From positions 1-56,921 of the forward strand of contig CAMCYC010000010.1 in assembly GCA_945883795.1 (NCBI GenBank): a stretch of 56,921 nt of DNA, written 5' to 3'. Shown piece by piece: positions 1 through 8,918 of this stretch (its first letter is position 1; the number at the start of each line of letters is the position of its first letter). This DNA comes from Sulfurimonas crateris. Its GTDB lineage: Bacteria > Campylobacterota > Campylobacteria > Campylobacterales > Sulfurimonadaceae. The translations under genes were made by a program, and so were the position numbers. The notes under the pieces were generated by a model that was not told the DNA's origin, made no database searches, and saw nothing but the letters and a program-made list of their open reading frames with translations.

Positions 1-756
1 TTTGTTGATGAGGTAAATGGAGATTATAATCTCACTGCATCATCAAACCTTATAGATGCAGGGACTACAATTATTGAAGGGCTTACTTTACCTACAACAG
101 ATTTCAATGGAAACACTAGAGTAGTAGGCGGTGGCATAGATATAGGACCTTATGAATTTTCTACAACCAAACCAACAATAAACTCTTTTACTTATAGCGG
201 TGAGGCACAAGAAGCAACTCTACTTACTTTTAGTGTTGATTATACATTAGCAAGTGATAGAACCATAAGTGCGGTAACTTATGACTACTTAAATAATGGA
301 AATTTTGTAGCAGAAAATACACACACTTTTAACACAGCAGGAATATACACCGTTCATGTAAGAGTAAGCGATAATCAAGGGGAAGTTACAACAAAATCTT
401 TGACACTGACAATTCAAGCCATTAGTTTAGAAGATAAATTATTACAATATTTATCTGCTTCGCAAGTTCAAACAATACTTCCAATTATCAACGAATCACT
501 AAGTACAGAGCAACAAACAACAAGCGGTTTATCTTCAATTATAAATGGTTTAACAAATGGATGGCACATGATACCAATCATAACAGCAGTTACGGATATG
601 AATGTTTTTGATGGTGTTGTAATAATTTGGTACTATAAAGATGGTAATTGGAGTGCATATAGTCCAAATAGTGCAAGTGCCTCAGCAATCACACAAGCAG
701 GGATTACAACTTTGATGAGCCTTCCTGCAAATAGTGCTATTTGGGTGTATAAATAA
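1..756 (+). CDS. C-terminal part of a large secreted surface protein (choice-of-anchor Q-like, PKD-like and Trp-rich modules)
   Basis: The frame is open from the first base, so this is the 3' end of a longer gene; 251 residues are visible. Residues about 37-55 carry the D-F-N-G-N-x-R-V-V-G-G-G-I-D-I-G-P-Y-E signature that closes right-handed beta-helix proteins of the choice-of-anchor Q type. Residues about 60-135 look like a PKD/Ig-like beta domain. The last 70 residues form a Trp-rich module (GWHMIP, then IIWYYKDGNWSAYS, then AIWVYK) resembling two modules in the beta-propeller protein at 50829-53321. By family the protein should be exported and displayed on the surface, possibly as an adhesin. 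A TTG at 400 is internal, not the start. Its function is inferred from domain type only. Confidence 0.75.
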   Translation, partial: FVDEVNGDYNLTASSNLIDAGTTIIEGLTLPTTDFNGNTRVVGGGIDIGPYEFSTTKPTINSFTYSGEAQEATLLTFSVDYTLASDRTISAVTYDYLNNGNFVAENTHTFNTAGIYTVHVRVSDNQGEVTTKSLTLTIQAISLEDKLLQYLSASQVQTILPIINESLSTEQQTTSGLSSIINGLTNGWHMIPIITAVTDMNVFDGVVIIWYYKDGNWSAYSPNSASASAITQAGITTLMSLPANSAIWVYK

Positions 757-846
757 ATATCTTTTTCTCATTCCCATTATCTCCGATGGGTTTGAAAATA
801 CCCAACTCTCATGATAATATCAAACAGATGAGGTGTTAGAAATGAA

Positions 847-880
847 ATGCTAAAACATCCCAAGTCTAGCATCTTTTTCT
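847..880 (+). terminator. weak hairpin after the surface-protein gene
   Basis: ATGCTA at 847-852 pairs with TAGCAT at 867-872 and is followed by CTTTTTCT. The stem is only 6 bp with a 14 nt loop, so this is a plausible but weak intrinsic terminator about 90 nt after the stop codon. The rest of the 757-931 gap holds no gene that I can see. Confidence 0.3.
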
Positions 881-931
881 CCACCTTTTCATGGTAAAAT
901 CTAAGCTCTATTTTAAGGATTTATTACATTT

Positions 932-1990
932 ATGGATTTATTAATTTTATTTTTTGTTTTATCGGTGAGTGTCTCTTTTTTGTGTTCCATTTTAGAATCG
1001 GTTCTTTTATCTGTCAATATGTCCTATATTGCAGTTTTAGAAGATGAAAGCCCCGCTATTGGAAAACTTTTAAAACAGCAAAAGCTCAATATAAATAAAT
1101 CTATCGCTGCAATTTTAATCTTAAATACCATTGCTAATACTTTGGGTGCAGCAGCTGTTGGCGCACAAGCTTCTATCATTTTTGGGAATGATTCTGTTGT
1201 ATATGTTTCTATAGTTTTAACTTTTTCGATTTTATTTTTTTCTGAAATTATCCCAAAAACCATAGGTGCAATCTATTTTAAGCAGTTAGCACCTACGGCA
1301 GCACAATTTATACGCATTTTTATTTGGCTCACTTATCCCATTATTCTCATCACACTTTTTGTAACCAATAAAATTTCAAAAGGTAAAAAAAATATCCACT
1401 CTCTTACAAAAGAGGAGCTTCTCCATACTATGCTTTTAAGCGAAGATAATGGATATATTGATGAAAAGGAATCTGATGTCATTGAGAATATTTTAAAACT
1501 TGACAATATAAAAGTAAATGCAATTTTAACGCCTCGAAGTGTTATTTTTGGGATTAATGAAAATATGAGTATTAAAGAGGTCATAGCAACGCAACATAAT
1601 ATTTTTAGATTTTCCAGAATTCCAATTTACAACAAAAGCATAGATAATATCACAGGTTTTGTCTTAGCGAAAAAGATTTTTCAACAAGCTTTTATAGATG
1701 ATAGCGTTCCTATCAGTTTTATCAAAAAAGATATATTTACTATCAATGAAAATATTCCTGTCTCTAAAGCACTTGATTTATTTATAGCCAAAAAAGAGCA
1801 CATGTTTTTGGTGATGGATAACTACGACCAAACAGAAGGTCTTATAACTCTTGAAGATTGTATTGAAACTGTGTTTGGAGTTGAAATCATGGATGAGAGT
1901 GACACAATAGAAGACATGAGAGAACTCGCAAAAAGAAAAATGAAACAAAAAAGGAAAATGAAATTACATACCAATACCGCAAAAAAGTAA
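932..1990 (+). CDS. CNNM/CorC-type membrane protein with CBS pair
   Basis: A 352-residue member of the CNNM/HlyC/CorC family. The DUF21 membrane domain covers about residues 1-150 with three hydrophobic segments, followed by a CBS-domain pair at about 195-320. These proteins are linked to magnesium or other divalent-cation efflux, with the CBS pair sensing nucleotides on the cytoplasmic side. The C-terminus is a short Lys/Arg-rich tail, and the CorC_HlyC domain of longer relatives is absent. The start ATG has AAGGA at 915-919 upstream. It stands alone and converges on the sugar transferase at 2019-2939. The transported ion cannot be read from sequence. Confidence 0.85.
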   Translation: MDLLILFFVLSVSVSFLCSILESVLLSVNMSYIAVLEDESPAIGKLLKQQKLNINKSIAAILILNTIANTLGAAAVGAQASIIFGNDSVVYVSIVLTFSILFFSEIIPKTIGAIYFKQLAPTAAQFIRIFIWLTYPIILITLFVTNKISKGKKNIHSLTKEELLHTMLLSEDNGYIDEKESDVIENILKLDNIKVNAILTPRSVIFGINENMSIKEVIATQHNIFRFSRIPIYNKSIDNITGFVLAKKIFQQAFIDDSVPISFIKKDIFTINENIPVSKALDLFIAKKEHMFLVMDNYDQTEGLITLEDCIETVFGVEIMDESDTIEDMRELAKRKMKQKRKMKLHTNTAKK

Positions 1991-2018
1991 TGGATGAAAA
2001 ACATTTTATTTTTGAAAT

Positions 2019-2939
2019 TTACAACCCTTTTTTACCAATAACAGTGAGAGCAGTTTTATAAACAATTTTCAGTTCTAAAGCTATGCTCCAGTATTTTATA
2101 TAGTATAAATCATACATGAGCTTTTGTTTTGTATCTTCAATATTTGCACCATAAGGGTAATTTACCTGCGCCCAACCTGTAATTCCAGGAGCTACTAAAT
2201 GGCGTTCGTTGTAGTAAGGAAGCTCTTTTTCGTAATTCTCAACAAGAATATTCCATTCTGCTCGTGGACCTATAAGGTGCATCTCTCCTTTTAGGATATT
2301 AAGTATTTGTGGGAGTTCATCCAGTCTTGTTTTTCGCATGGTTTCACCAAAAGGGAAAATCCTTGTGTCATTTTCTCTGGTGTATGGGTCATGATAAGAG
2401 TTTTCATGCATACTACGAAATTTAGTACACTGAAATAGTTTCCCATTTTTGCCAACTCTGTCTTGTTTAAAGAAAGTGGTTCCAGGGGATTGTTTTTGAA
2501 TTTTCTGTCGAGTCAAAAGCATCACTGGCCAACTAAAAAATAACAACCAAAAAACACCAAAATAGTCTATAACTCTTTTTTGAAAATATTGCCATGATGA
2601 GAAAGGCTTAATTTCGTCTAAAAAGTGGAGTTCATTATTCGTGCTTGGAATGTAACATTTATGGAGATATTTTTCTAAAAAGTGTTCTATTGAGATATAT
2701 TTTATATTTTTTTCAAATTGAATATGTGTGAGATATTTTATAACTTCGTCATCTACTGTTGCTCGAGTATTGAGAACTATAAGTGTTATCTCTTTTGTTG
2801 TAAGAAACTTTTTTATATCTGCAATAACTTCCTCAGCTTTTCTGCCTTTGTACTCCAAAACATGAGGTGCTAATTTTTTTTTCTCAAGTCGTTCCATCTC
2901 TAGTGGAGTAAAAGTGTATTTTTTACCAAGTATGAGCAT
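2019..2939 (-). CDS. bacterial sugar transferase (polyprenyl-phosphate phosphoglycosyltransferase)
   Basis: A 306-residue protein with a C-terminal bacterial sugar transferase domain from about residue 120. There is a hydrophobic re-entrant helix near 130-150, the motif TKFRSMHENS, and the catalytic Asp-Glu region RLDELPQ followed by GEMHLIGPR. This family moves a phospho-sugar from a UDP-sugar to undecaprenyl phosphate, the first step of capsule, O-antigen or exopolysaccharide assembly at the inner membrane. The N-terminal 120 residues look soluble, unlike the four-helix N-terminus of WcaJ and unlike minimal PglC. It is last in a minus-strand run with asnB-like and methyltransferase genes (61 nt gap to the former). 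The donor sugar is unknown. Confidence 0.85.
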   Translation of the reverse strand: MLILGKKYTFTPLEMERLEKKKLAPHVLEYKGRKAEEVIADIKKFLTTKEITLIVLNTRATVDDEVIKYLTHIQFEKNIKYISIEHFLEKYLHKCYIPSTNNELHFLDEIKPFSSWQYFQKRVIDYFGVFWLLFFSWPVMLLTRQKIQKQSPGTTFFKQDRVGKNGKLFQCTKFRSMHENSYHDPYTRENDTRIFPFGETMRKTRLDELPQILNILKGEMHLIGPRAEWNILVENYEKELPYYNERHLVAPGITGWAQVNYPYGANIEDTKQKLMYDLYYIKYWSIALELKIVYKTALTVIGKKGL

Positions 2940-3000
2940 AACTTTATCCCTAATTTTAAGTTGTGCAATTGTAACTGAAAAGAACTTAAAGATTAACTGT

Positions 3001-4803
3001 TCATATCATCCATTTTTTGAGCCAAACAGACAAGACATACAACCCCCAAACATGCTGTTTAAAACTCCCTTTTGAGGCGGTGTTTATGTATTCTTCTAGC
3101 TCTTTTGCTTTAAACATTCCTGTTTGTTCATTGACCTCTTTTATGAGATTTATTTCTTGAGAATTTATCAAGTATTCCATGTATGGGTTCGAGAAACCTT
3201 TTTTCTTTCGTTTTAAAATTTTTTCATGCAGTTTATTTTTCATAATCTCTTTAAGAAGTGATTTTGTAATTTGCTCTTCATAGCGTAAATAGGGTGCAAT
3301 AGAAAAAACTGTTTCTGCGAGTTTATGGTCCAAAAATGGGGTGCGTGATTCGATGGAGTGTGCCATGCTTACACGGTCAAGTTTGGTTAAAAAATGTTCT
3401 GCTTGAAAGAGGTTCAGGTCGATGTAACTGTACCAAATGCTCTCATCTTCATGGAGAGAATGCTCAAATCTATCACGATACGGTTGAAGGTATTTGAGAG
3501 ATTCATTATCTTTAACATTTCTTCTCATGAGATTATTTTTTTGTAAATCTGTAAATTTATCTCCAGAGGTACGAAATAAAAGTGTGTCATCAAAAATCCG
3601 TTTGTACCATTCCCATTCACGGTTCATTGAAAAGTTTGAACGGAAATATTTTTTGAGCCAATTTTTATGTGCTAAACTAGAAGCTTTTTGGATGTCGAGA
3701 TACTCAAAATATTGCCGATACCCCAAAAATAGTTCATCACTTCCTTCCCCGCTCAAGACCACTTTATAACCATCTTTTTTTATTTGCTCAAATAAAAGAT
3801 AAAGCGGAATTGCCGCTGGGTCATTGAGTGGTTCATCGAGTGTATCAAAAACTTTTTGACTTGCTTGCATAAAATCATCTTGAGAAATAAGAACTTCTGT
3901 ATTTTGTAATCCCAAAAACTGAGCTGTTTCTTTTGCATTAGAGCGTTCATCATATTTTGCAAACTCTTTGTAACCGAGTGTGTAAGTGTGTAGATTTATC
4001 CCTTTTTTTTGTGCATAAAAATTCAGTGTGGCACTATCAATTCCGCCTGAGAGAAGTGAAGCCATTGGAACATCAGAATTGAGTCGCATGGCGATAGATT
4101 CTTCTAGTATATATTCTAGTTTTGCAATCGCTTCATGTTTAGTGGTTATGATATTTGGCTGAATGTCTAGCAAATCAAAATATCTTTTTATATCTACCTG
4201 ATTTTCTTTCAAAACCAAATACTCTCCAGCGGCTAATTTATGAATATTTTTAAAAAAAGTATGCGGAGGCGTTGGTGCTAAAAATGATAAATAACTCATA
4301 AGAGCATCATCGTTTAATTCATATTTTTTGAGAAATGGGATAAGTGCTTTTATCTCTGAACTAAAAATAAAACGGCTCTTGTCATGCAGATAAAAAAGTG
4401 GCTTTTTACCAAGTCTATCACGAAAAAGATAAAGCGTATTTTTATCAAACAAAGCGATAGCAAACATCCCTCTAAGGTGTTGTACAAAATCTATCCCCCA
4501 TTTGAGATAACTAGCAATTATAACTTCGCTGTCACTTTGGGTTTTAAAATCAAAATCTAACTCCTCTTTGAGCTCTTTAAAATTGTAAATTTCTCCATTG
4601 AACGAGAGTAAAATATCATTATGTTTTAAAGGTTGGTGTGAACGCTCATGTGTATCTAAAATACTGAGGCGTTGATGGGCAAAAAAAAGATTTTTAGTTT
4701 GTGTAATGCCACAATAATCTGGTCCTCTATGCGTAAGTAAAGAAAGCGTACTTTTTGCAAACGATTCTTCATATTCCCCTATAATTCCAAAAACTGCACA
4801 CAT
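3001..4803 (-). CDS. asnB: asparagine synthetase (glutamine-hydrolysing) / AsnB-type amidotransferase
   Basis: A 600-residue protein with the class-II glutamine amidotransferase domain (Cys2 nucleophile after Met1, RGPD near residue 31) followed by a synthetase domain with the ATP-pyrophosphatase loop SGGIDS near residue 250. The fold converts aspartate, ATP and glutamine to asparagine. AsnB paralogues inside polysaccharide clusters amidate sugar acids instead. Its start overlaps the stop of the methyltransferase gene by one base (TAATG), so the two are translationally coupled, and a sugar transferase follows. That context supports a glycan-amidation role as an alternative to housekeeping asparagine synthesis; sequence alone does not decide. 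Confidence 0.88.
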   Translation of the reverse strand: MCAVFGIIGEYEESFAKSTLSLLTHRGPDYCGITQTKNLFFAHQRLSILDTHERSHQPLKHNDILLSFNGEIYNFKELKEELDFDFKTQSDSEVIIASYLKWGIDFVQHLRGMFAIALFDKNTLYLFRDRLGKKPLFYLHDKSRFIFSSEIKALIPFLKKYELNDDALMSYLSFLAPTPPHTFFKNIHKLAAGEYLVLKENQVDIKRYFDLLDIQPNIITTKHEAIAKLEYILEESIAMRLNSDVPMASLLSGGIDSATLNFYAQKKGINLHTYTLGYKEFAKYDERSNAKETAQFLGLQNTEVLISQDDFMQASQKVFDTLDEPLNDPAAIPLYLLFEQIKKDGYKVVLSGEGSDELFLGYRQYFEYLDIQKASSLAHKNWLKKYFRSNFSMNREWEWYKRIFDDTLLFRTSGDKFTDLQKNNLMRRNVKDNESLKYLQPYRDRFEHSLHEDESIWYSYIDLNLFQAEHFLTKLDRVSMAHSIESRTPFLDHKLAETVFSIAPYLRYEEQITKSLLKEIMKNKLHEKILKRKKKGFSNPYMEYLINSQEINLIKEVNEQTGMFKAKELEEYINTASKGSFKQHVWGLYVLSVWLKKWMI

Positions 4804-5384
4804 TAATTTTTACCTTTAAAAAAGGCTACTGTAATATCATTTTTCAAATATTCTGTTTGCATTTTCACCCTTTTTACTCCAAGCTCTTTGGCGATTTTTT
4901 TTATCTGCTCGCCTGTCATATAATTGTAAGTTTCTGATTTTTTATTGCCATAAAGAATATTAAAAATAAAACCATGTTTACTTGTAAGATAACAGTTTCG
5001 TATAAATTGGTATGCTTCAAAAGGGTTTAAAATATTCAACGCTCCGCTACACACAAAATAATCAGCAGTTGGAAGTTCGTCTTTGCAAATATCAGCCATA
5101 ATTACTTCACACCCTGTTTGTTTGGAAGTAATTTCGCACATCTCTGGCATAGAATCTATACCGATATATTTCTTTGGTTTTTGTTTCATGTAGAGATAAA
5201 AATCTCCAAATCCACACCCTGCATCTGCGAGAGTCAATTGATTGAAGTTTTTTGGCAACATCTCCAAAATAATATCAAATCGAATTTCTTGAGACTTTTT
5301 TGAGCTCCAATTAAGACCTTGTGCGCTCATGCCATGGAGACTTAAAGCTGATTTGTAAAATTTTGTACTATCAATTCGTGCCAT
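4803..5384 (-). CDS. class I SAM-dependent methyltransferase
   Basis: A 193-residue protein with a Rossmann-type methyltransferase core. Motif I is LADAGCGFGDFY near residue 55, with an acidic residue after the next strand (YIGIDSMPEM) that would bind the SAM ribose. The substrate is unknown. It opens the minus-strand run with the amidotransferase and sugar transferase, so methylation of a glycan or its precursor is the contextual guess. A strong AGGAG ribosome site sits just before the ATG, and a TATAAT box lies about 20 nt upstream. Confidence 0.8.
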   Translation of the reverse strand: MARIDSTKFYKSALSLHGMSAQGLNWSSKKSQEIRFDIILEMLPKNFNQLTLADAGCGFGDFYLYMKQKPKKYIGIDSMPEMCEITSKQTGCEVIMADICKDELPTADYFVCSGALNILNPFEAYQFIRNCYLTSKHGFIFNILYGNKKSETYNYMTGEQIKKIAKELGVKRVKMQTEYLKNDITVAFFKGKN

Positions 5385-5404
5385 AACTCTCCTTTTTTTG
5401 GCGT

Positions 5405-5410
5405 ATTATA
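5405..5410 (-). promoter_or_regulatory. -10 box for the methyltransferase-asnB-sugar transferase run
   Basis: Reading the minus strand, TATAAT occurs 20 nt before the methyltransferase ATG. Campylobacterota vegetative promoters rely mainly on the -10 box, so this is a reasonable promoter with a very short leader that still contains AGGAG. Confidence 0.45.
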
Positions 5411-5453
5411 TTAAAAAAATATCAATTTTTTTAAAGCAAGAGTTTTTAGTTAC

Positions 5454-5459
5454 TATGCT
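5454..5459 (+). promoter_or_regulatory. -10-like box for the binding protein/GGDEF-EAL operon
   Basis: TATGCT preceded by a T-rich stretch lies about 40 nt before the ATG at 5501, divergent from the minus-strand promoter at 5405-5410. Confidence 0.35.
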
Positions 5460-5500
5460 AAAATGTCGCTCTTTAACTTAGACTGGTTTGCGGAGTTGTT

Positions 5501-6424
5501 ATGTTATTTTTAGAAAAGATTTTTCTCTCTTTTATTCTATTTACTTTTTTTACAACGCTTCAGGCACAAAATAACCCCACAAAAACAATAGCTTTTGCAC
5601 AAGATACCATGGCGAATGATTTTAGAAAAGCACAAGTATACGAAGTGCGTGATGAACTTGCAAAATATCCAGATGTAAAATTTATCTCTTCAGATGCAAA
5701 TGGTCAAACCTCTTTGTTAATTCATCAAATAGAAAAATTTATCTCCATGAAAGTTGATGCAATTATTTTAGGTACAAACGATGCAAAAGCTGTTGTGCCT
5801 GTTGTGGCAAAAGCGTATCATAGTGGCATACCAATTATCATTCTTGACCGTGGAATAGATGGAGAAGATTATACAACCTTTATAAATTCTGACAACATCA
5901 AAATTGGTACGCTTGGAGCAGAATATATTGCTCAAAGACTCCATGGTAAAGGGCAAGTCCTTTTATTTGAAGGGTTACAAAAAGCAGATGTTACACAACT
6001 AAGAACAAAAGGTTTTATGGATGAAATATCCAAATACCCACAAATCAAAGTGATAAAAAGAACGGGCAATTATCTGAGAAAAGATGCCATTCTTGAGATG
6101 CAAAAACTGATACAAGAAGGTGTTCATATTGATGCTATATTTTCACAAAGTGATAGCATGTTAAGTGGTGTGCGTTTGGCTATGTCCCGCTATAAAATGG
6201 ACTTAACCTCTATTATAACTATTGGATGTGATTATACAAGTGAAGCACAAAACGCTATTAAAAATGGGATACAAACAGGCTCTATCCTTTTTCCGCTTGG
6301 AGGAACTATGGCAGCACAAGTTGTACTCAAACTTTTTGCAAAAGAGGCAGTTTTAAAACATATCTTAATACCAGTAAAATTGGTAACCAAAGAGAATGTC
6401 GAAGAAGTAAACCCAATTTTTTAA
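5501..6424 (+). CDS. periplasmic sugar-binding protein (RbsB-like, type I PBP)
   Basis: A 307-residue protein with an N-terminal signal peptide (hydrophobic residues about 5-18, likely cleavage after LQAQ) and a type I periplasmic-binding fold. Typical marks are KVDAIILGTND, GIPIIILDRGID and SMLSGVRLAM. Such proteins bind ribose, galactose, autoinducer-2 or similar ligands. No ABC permease or ATPase is nearby. The gene is followed after one base by a membrane-bound GGDEF/EAL protein, which argues for a sensory rather than transport role, as known for LuxP-LuxQ and NspS-MbaA. GGAG at 5492-5495 supports the start. The ligand is unknown. Confidence 0.85.
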   Translation: MLFLEKIFLSFILFTFFTTLQAQNNPTKTIAFAQDTMANDFRKAQVYEVRDELAKYPDVKFISSDANGQTSLLIHQIEKFISMKVDAIILGTNDAKAVVPVVAKAYHSGIPIIILDRGIDGEDYTTFINSDNIKIGTLGAEYIAQRLHGKGQVLLFEGLQKADVTQLRTKGFMDEISKYPQIKVIKRTGNYLRKDAILEMQKLIQEGVHIDAIFSQSDSMLSGVRLAMSRYKMDLTSIITIGCDYTSEAQNAIKNGIQTGSILFPLGGTMAAQVVLKLFAKEAVLKHILIPVKLVTKENVEEVNPIF

Positions 6425-6425
6425 T

Positions 6426-8918
6426 ATGAAAAATTTTTATCTGAAGTTAAACTTATCCAATAAACTCTCTTTTATTATAGTCGTAACAATTATCATCTCT
6501 TTCATTGTTTTTGGTTTGTATTTTGATTCTTTTTTGAAAAAAAATGACTTTGAAAACACTCAAAAGCGGATGTTGCACACTTTCGAGCGTATGGCATCGG
6601 ATATATTAACAACAAATGAAAAATTAAAAAAAGCAACTTCCTTTATTCAAGAAGATGAAAAATTCTTAGCTTCTATAGAACTTATTAATGAGTACGAAGA
6701 TAAAAATAATTACAACGCTATTTTATTAGATGAAGAGAAAAAATATATCGCAGAACAGTTACTAAATCGTGTAAAAATCTCTTTAAACCATGATATAACT
6801 CTTTATGATAAAAATGGAGATTTACTCTCTTATGTGGTAAAAGAGGGGGAAAAATATAAATTATATTTTATCTCTTATAAAAATGGGCAATCTTTCCTAA
6901 ACTCTAAGTATGACTATGAACCATTGTATACACAAATTAGTTTACAAGATATTCGACATATCAATATAAAGCATCAATTATATTATGATAAACAATTAAC
7001 ATCTAATGCTTTAACCACTTATCATTTTACAGATAACAATCTTTATATCAAAGCACATCGAAATTTTTTTTCTAGTCATGGAACTACAGCTATAGGACAT
7101 ATTGAGATAAGTAAAATCTTTGATGTAGAGTATTTTGAAACTCTTTCTAATGATTTGAATATAAAAGTTTCTCTCAGTACAAATAAAAAATGTCTTAGAA
7201 ATGCTACAAAACTTCTCGACATGGAGCTACAAGAGCATTTAAAAACTATCCAAACAGATACACGCTATTTTGGTGTCAAGAGTCTTGAGACTCAAGATGG
7301 TCCAGTTTTTTTTATCACTGCTTTAGAAAAAAATCTCCTTAAAACACGATTGACACAAAACAGGATAGAGCTTTTTATTATTTTATTCCTTATGATTTTG
7401 GTGTTGGTCTCAATCTTTCGTCTCATATTGATAAAAGGGCTTTCTGAACCTTTGGCAGTGCTTATGAAACAGATAAACAAAATTGAGCAAAGAGATTATT
7501 CAAAATCTTTATATCTTCGTACAAACGATGAACTTCAAGTAATTTCAAAAAATATCAATACTCTAGCAACTACAATTAGAAATAGAGAAAATGAGTTGCG
7601 AAATTATCAAACAGATTTAGAATATCTATCCACTCATGACACACTGACGAATGTTGCAAATCGCCGTTTATTTTTACAACAACTCGAATATGCAATGACT
7701 GTAGTAAAGCAAAAAAATAAAAAATTAGCAATCTTGTTTATAGATTTGGACGAATTCAAAGAACTAAATGATTCACTAGGGCATGAAGTGGGCGATGATT
7801 TACTCAAAGAGGTTGCAAAACGGCTAGAAAATATTTTGTGGCGTTCTGATAGCATTGCACGAATTGGAGGAGATGAATTTTATATCCTTTTACAAAATTT
7901 TGAAACACATTTAGAAGTTGAAATTACAGCACAAAAAGTGTTAGATATTTTTCAAACAGCCTTTGTTTGTTGTGATTATGAGCTTAAAACTACAGCAAGT
8001 ATTGGTGCAGTTTTATATCCAGATGATGGAGAAGATAGTATATCTTTGATGAAAAATGTAGATTTAGCTATGTATGAGGCAAAAAATAGAGGGAAAAATA
8101 GTTTTAATTTTTTCTCAAAACATTTATCAGAACAATTTGAACAACGCTTAGAAAAGATTGCCACTTTAAAAAAGGCACTGAAAAGTTGTCAAGAGTTTAC
8201 CCTTTTTTACCAGCCAAAAGTCTCCACCAAAACAGGTAAGATTGTTGCAGTTGAAGCACTTGTTCGATGGAATAGTTCCCATTTTGGATTTGTAAGCCCA
8301 GACCAATTTATAAAATTGTCTGAAGAAACAAAACTGATTGTCAAACTTGGAAAATGGATACTGCATCAGGCATGTAGTGATTTTGTTAAACTTCAAAATG
8401 AAGGGTATATTCTAGAACAAATCAGTGTCAATGTTTCAACTGTACAATTCCAAAATAGTAATATGCTAGAAACAATTCAAGATGTTATCAAACAAACAGG
8501 GATGCCAATAGAAAAATTAGAATTAGAGATAACAGAAAGTTTTATTGCTACAAATGATACAAAAAATTTACAGACTCTTCAAAACTTTAGAGATATGGGT
8601 ATAGGTTTGGCGATAGATGATTTTGGAACAGGTTTTTCCTCTTTGAGTTATTTACAAAAACTTCCAGTAACTCGCCTAAAAATTGATAAATCGTTTGTAG
8701 ATAATATCCCTCATTCCGAGGATAGTGTAGCTTTAGTCAAAGTTATCGCATCACTTGCAAAAACATTTCACTTACAAATCACCGCTGAGGGTGTTGAAAA
8801 AAAAGAGCAAATGGAATTTTTAAAAGAGATAGAGTGCGATGAAATTCAAGGGTATTATTACTCAAAACCGCTCCCGTTAGACGAGTTCAAAAAATTTTAC
8901 GATAAGAGTCATTCATGA
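6426..8918 (+). CDS. membrane sensor with HAMP, GGDEF and EAL domains
   Basis: An 830-residue protein. Transmembrane helices at about 13-35 and 312-337 bracket a periplasmic sensor region of some 275 residues. HAMP follows at about 340-390, then GGDEF (intact at residues 481-485) and EAL (E610-A611-L612, with EITESF and DDFGTGFS downstream). Both the cyclase and phosphodiesterase signatures look intact, so it could make or degrade cyclic di-GMP at the inner membrane, with direction set by the periplasmic input. It begins one base after the stop of the periplasmic binding protein gene and overlaps panE by 4 nt. The binding protein is the obvious input partner, by inference. Confidence 0.9.
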   Translation: MKNFYLKLNLSNKLSFIIVVTIIISFIVFGLYFDSFLKKNDFENTQKRMLHTFERMASDILTTNEKLKKATSFIQEDEKFLASIELINEYEDKNNYNAILLDEEKKYIAEQLLNRVKISLNHDITLYDKNGDLLSYVVKEGEKYKLYFISYKNGQSFLNSKYDYEPLYTQISLQDIRHINIKHQLYYDKQLTSNALTTYHFTDNNLYIKAHRNFFSSHGTTAIGHIEISKIFDVEYFETLSNDLNIKVSLSTNKKCLRNATKLLDMELQEHLKTIQTDTRYFGVKSLETQDGPVFFITALEKNLLKTRLTQNRIELFIILFLMILVLVSIFRLILIKGLSEPLAVLMKQINKIEQRDYSKSLYLRTNDELQVISKNINTLATTIRNRENELRNYQTDLEYLSTHDTLTNVANRRLFLQQLEYAMTVVKQKNKKLAILFIDLDEFKELNDSLGHEVGDDLLKEVAKRLENILWRSDSIARIGGDEFYILLQNFETHLEVEITAQKVLDIFQTAFVCCDYELKTTASIGAVLYPDDGEDSISLMKNVDLAMYEAKNRGKNSFNFFSKHLSEQFEQRLEKIATLKKALKSCQEFTLFYQPKVSTKTGKIVAVEALVRWNSSHFGFVSPDQFIKLSEETKLIVKLGKWILHQACSDFVKLQNEGYILEQISVNVSTVQFQNSNMLETIQDVIKQTGMPIEKLELEITESFIATNDTKNLQTLQNFRDMGIGLAIDDFGTGFSSLSYLQKLPVTRLKIDKSFVDNIPHSEDSVALVKVIASLAKTFHLQITAEGVEKKEQMEFLKEIECDEIQGYYYSKPLPLDEFKKFYDKSHS

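Noticed and set aside
5501-6424. Ribose ABC transporter component
   Set aside because: No permease or ATPase gene is adjacent; the gene is coupled to a GGDEF/EAL sensor instead.
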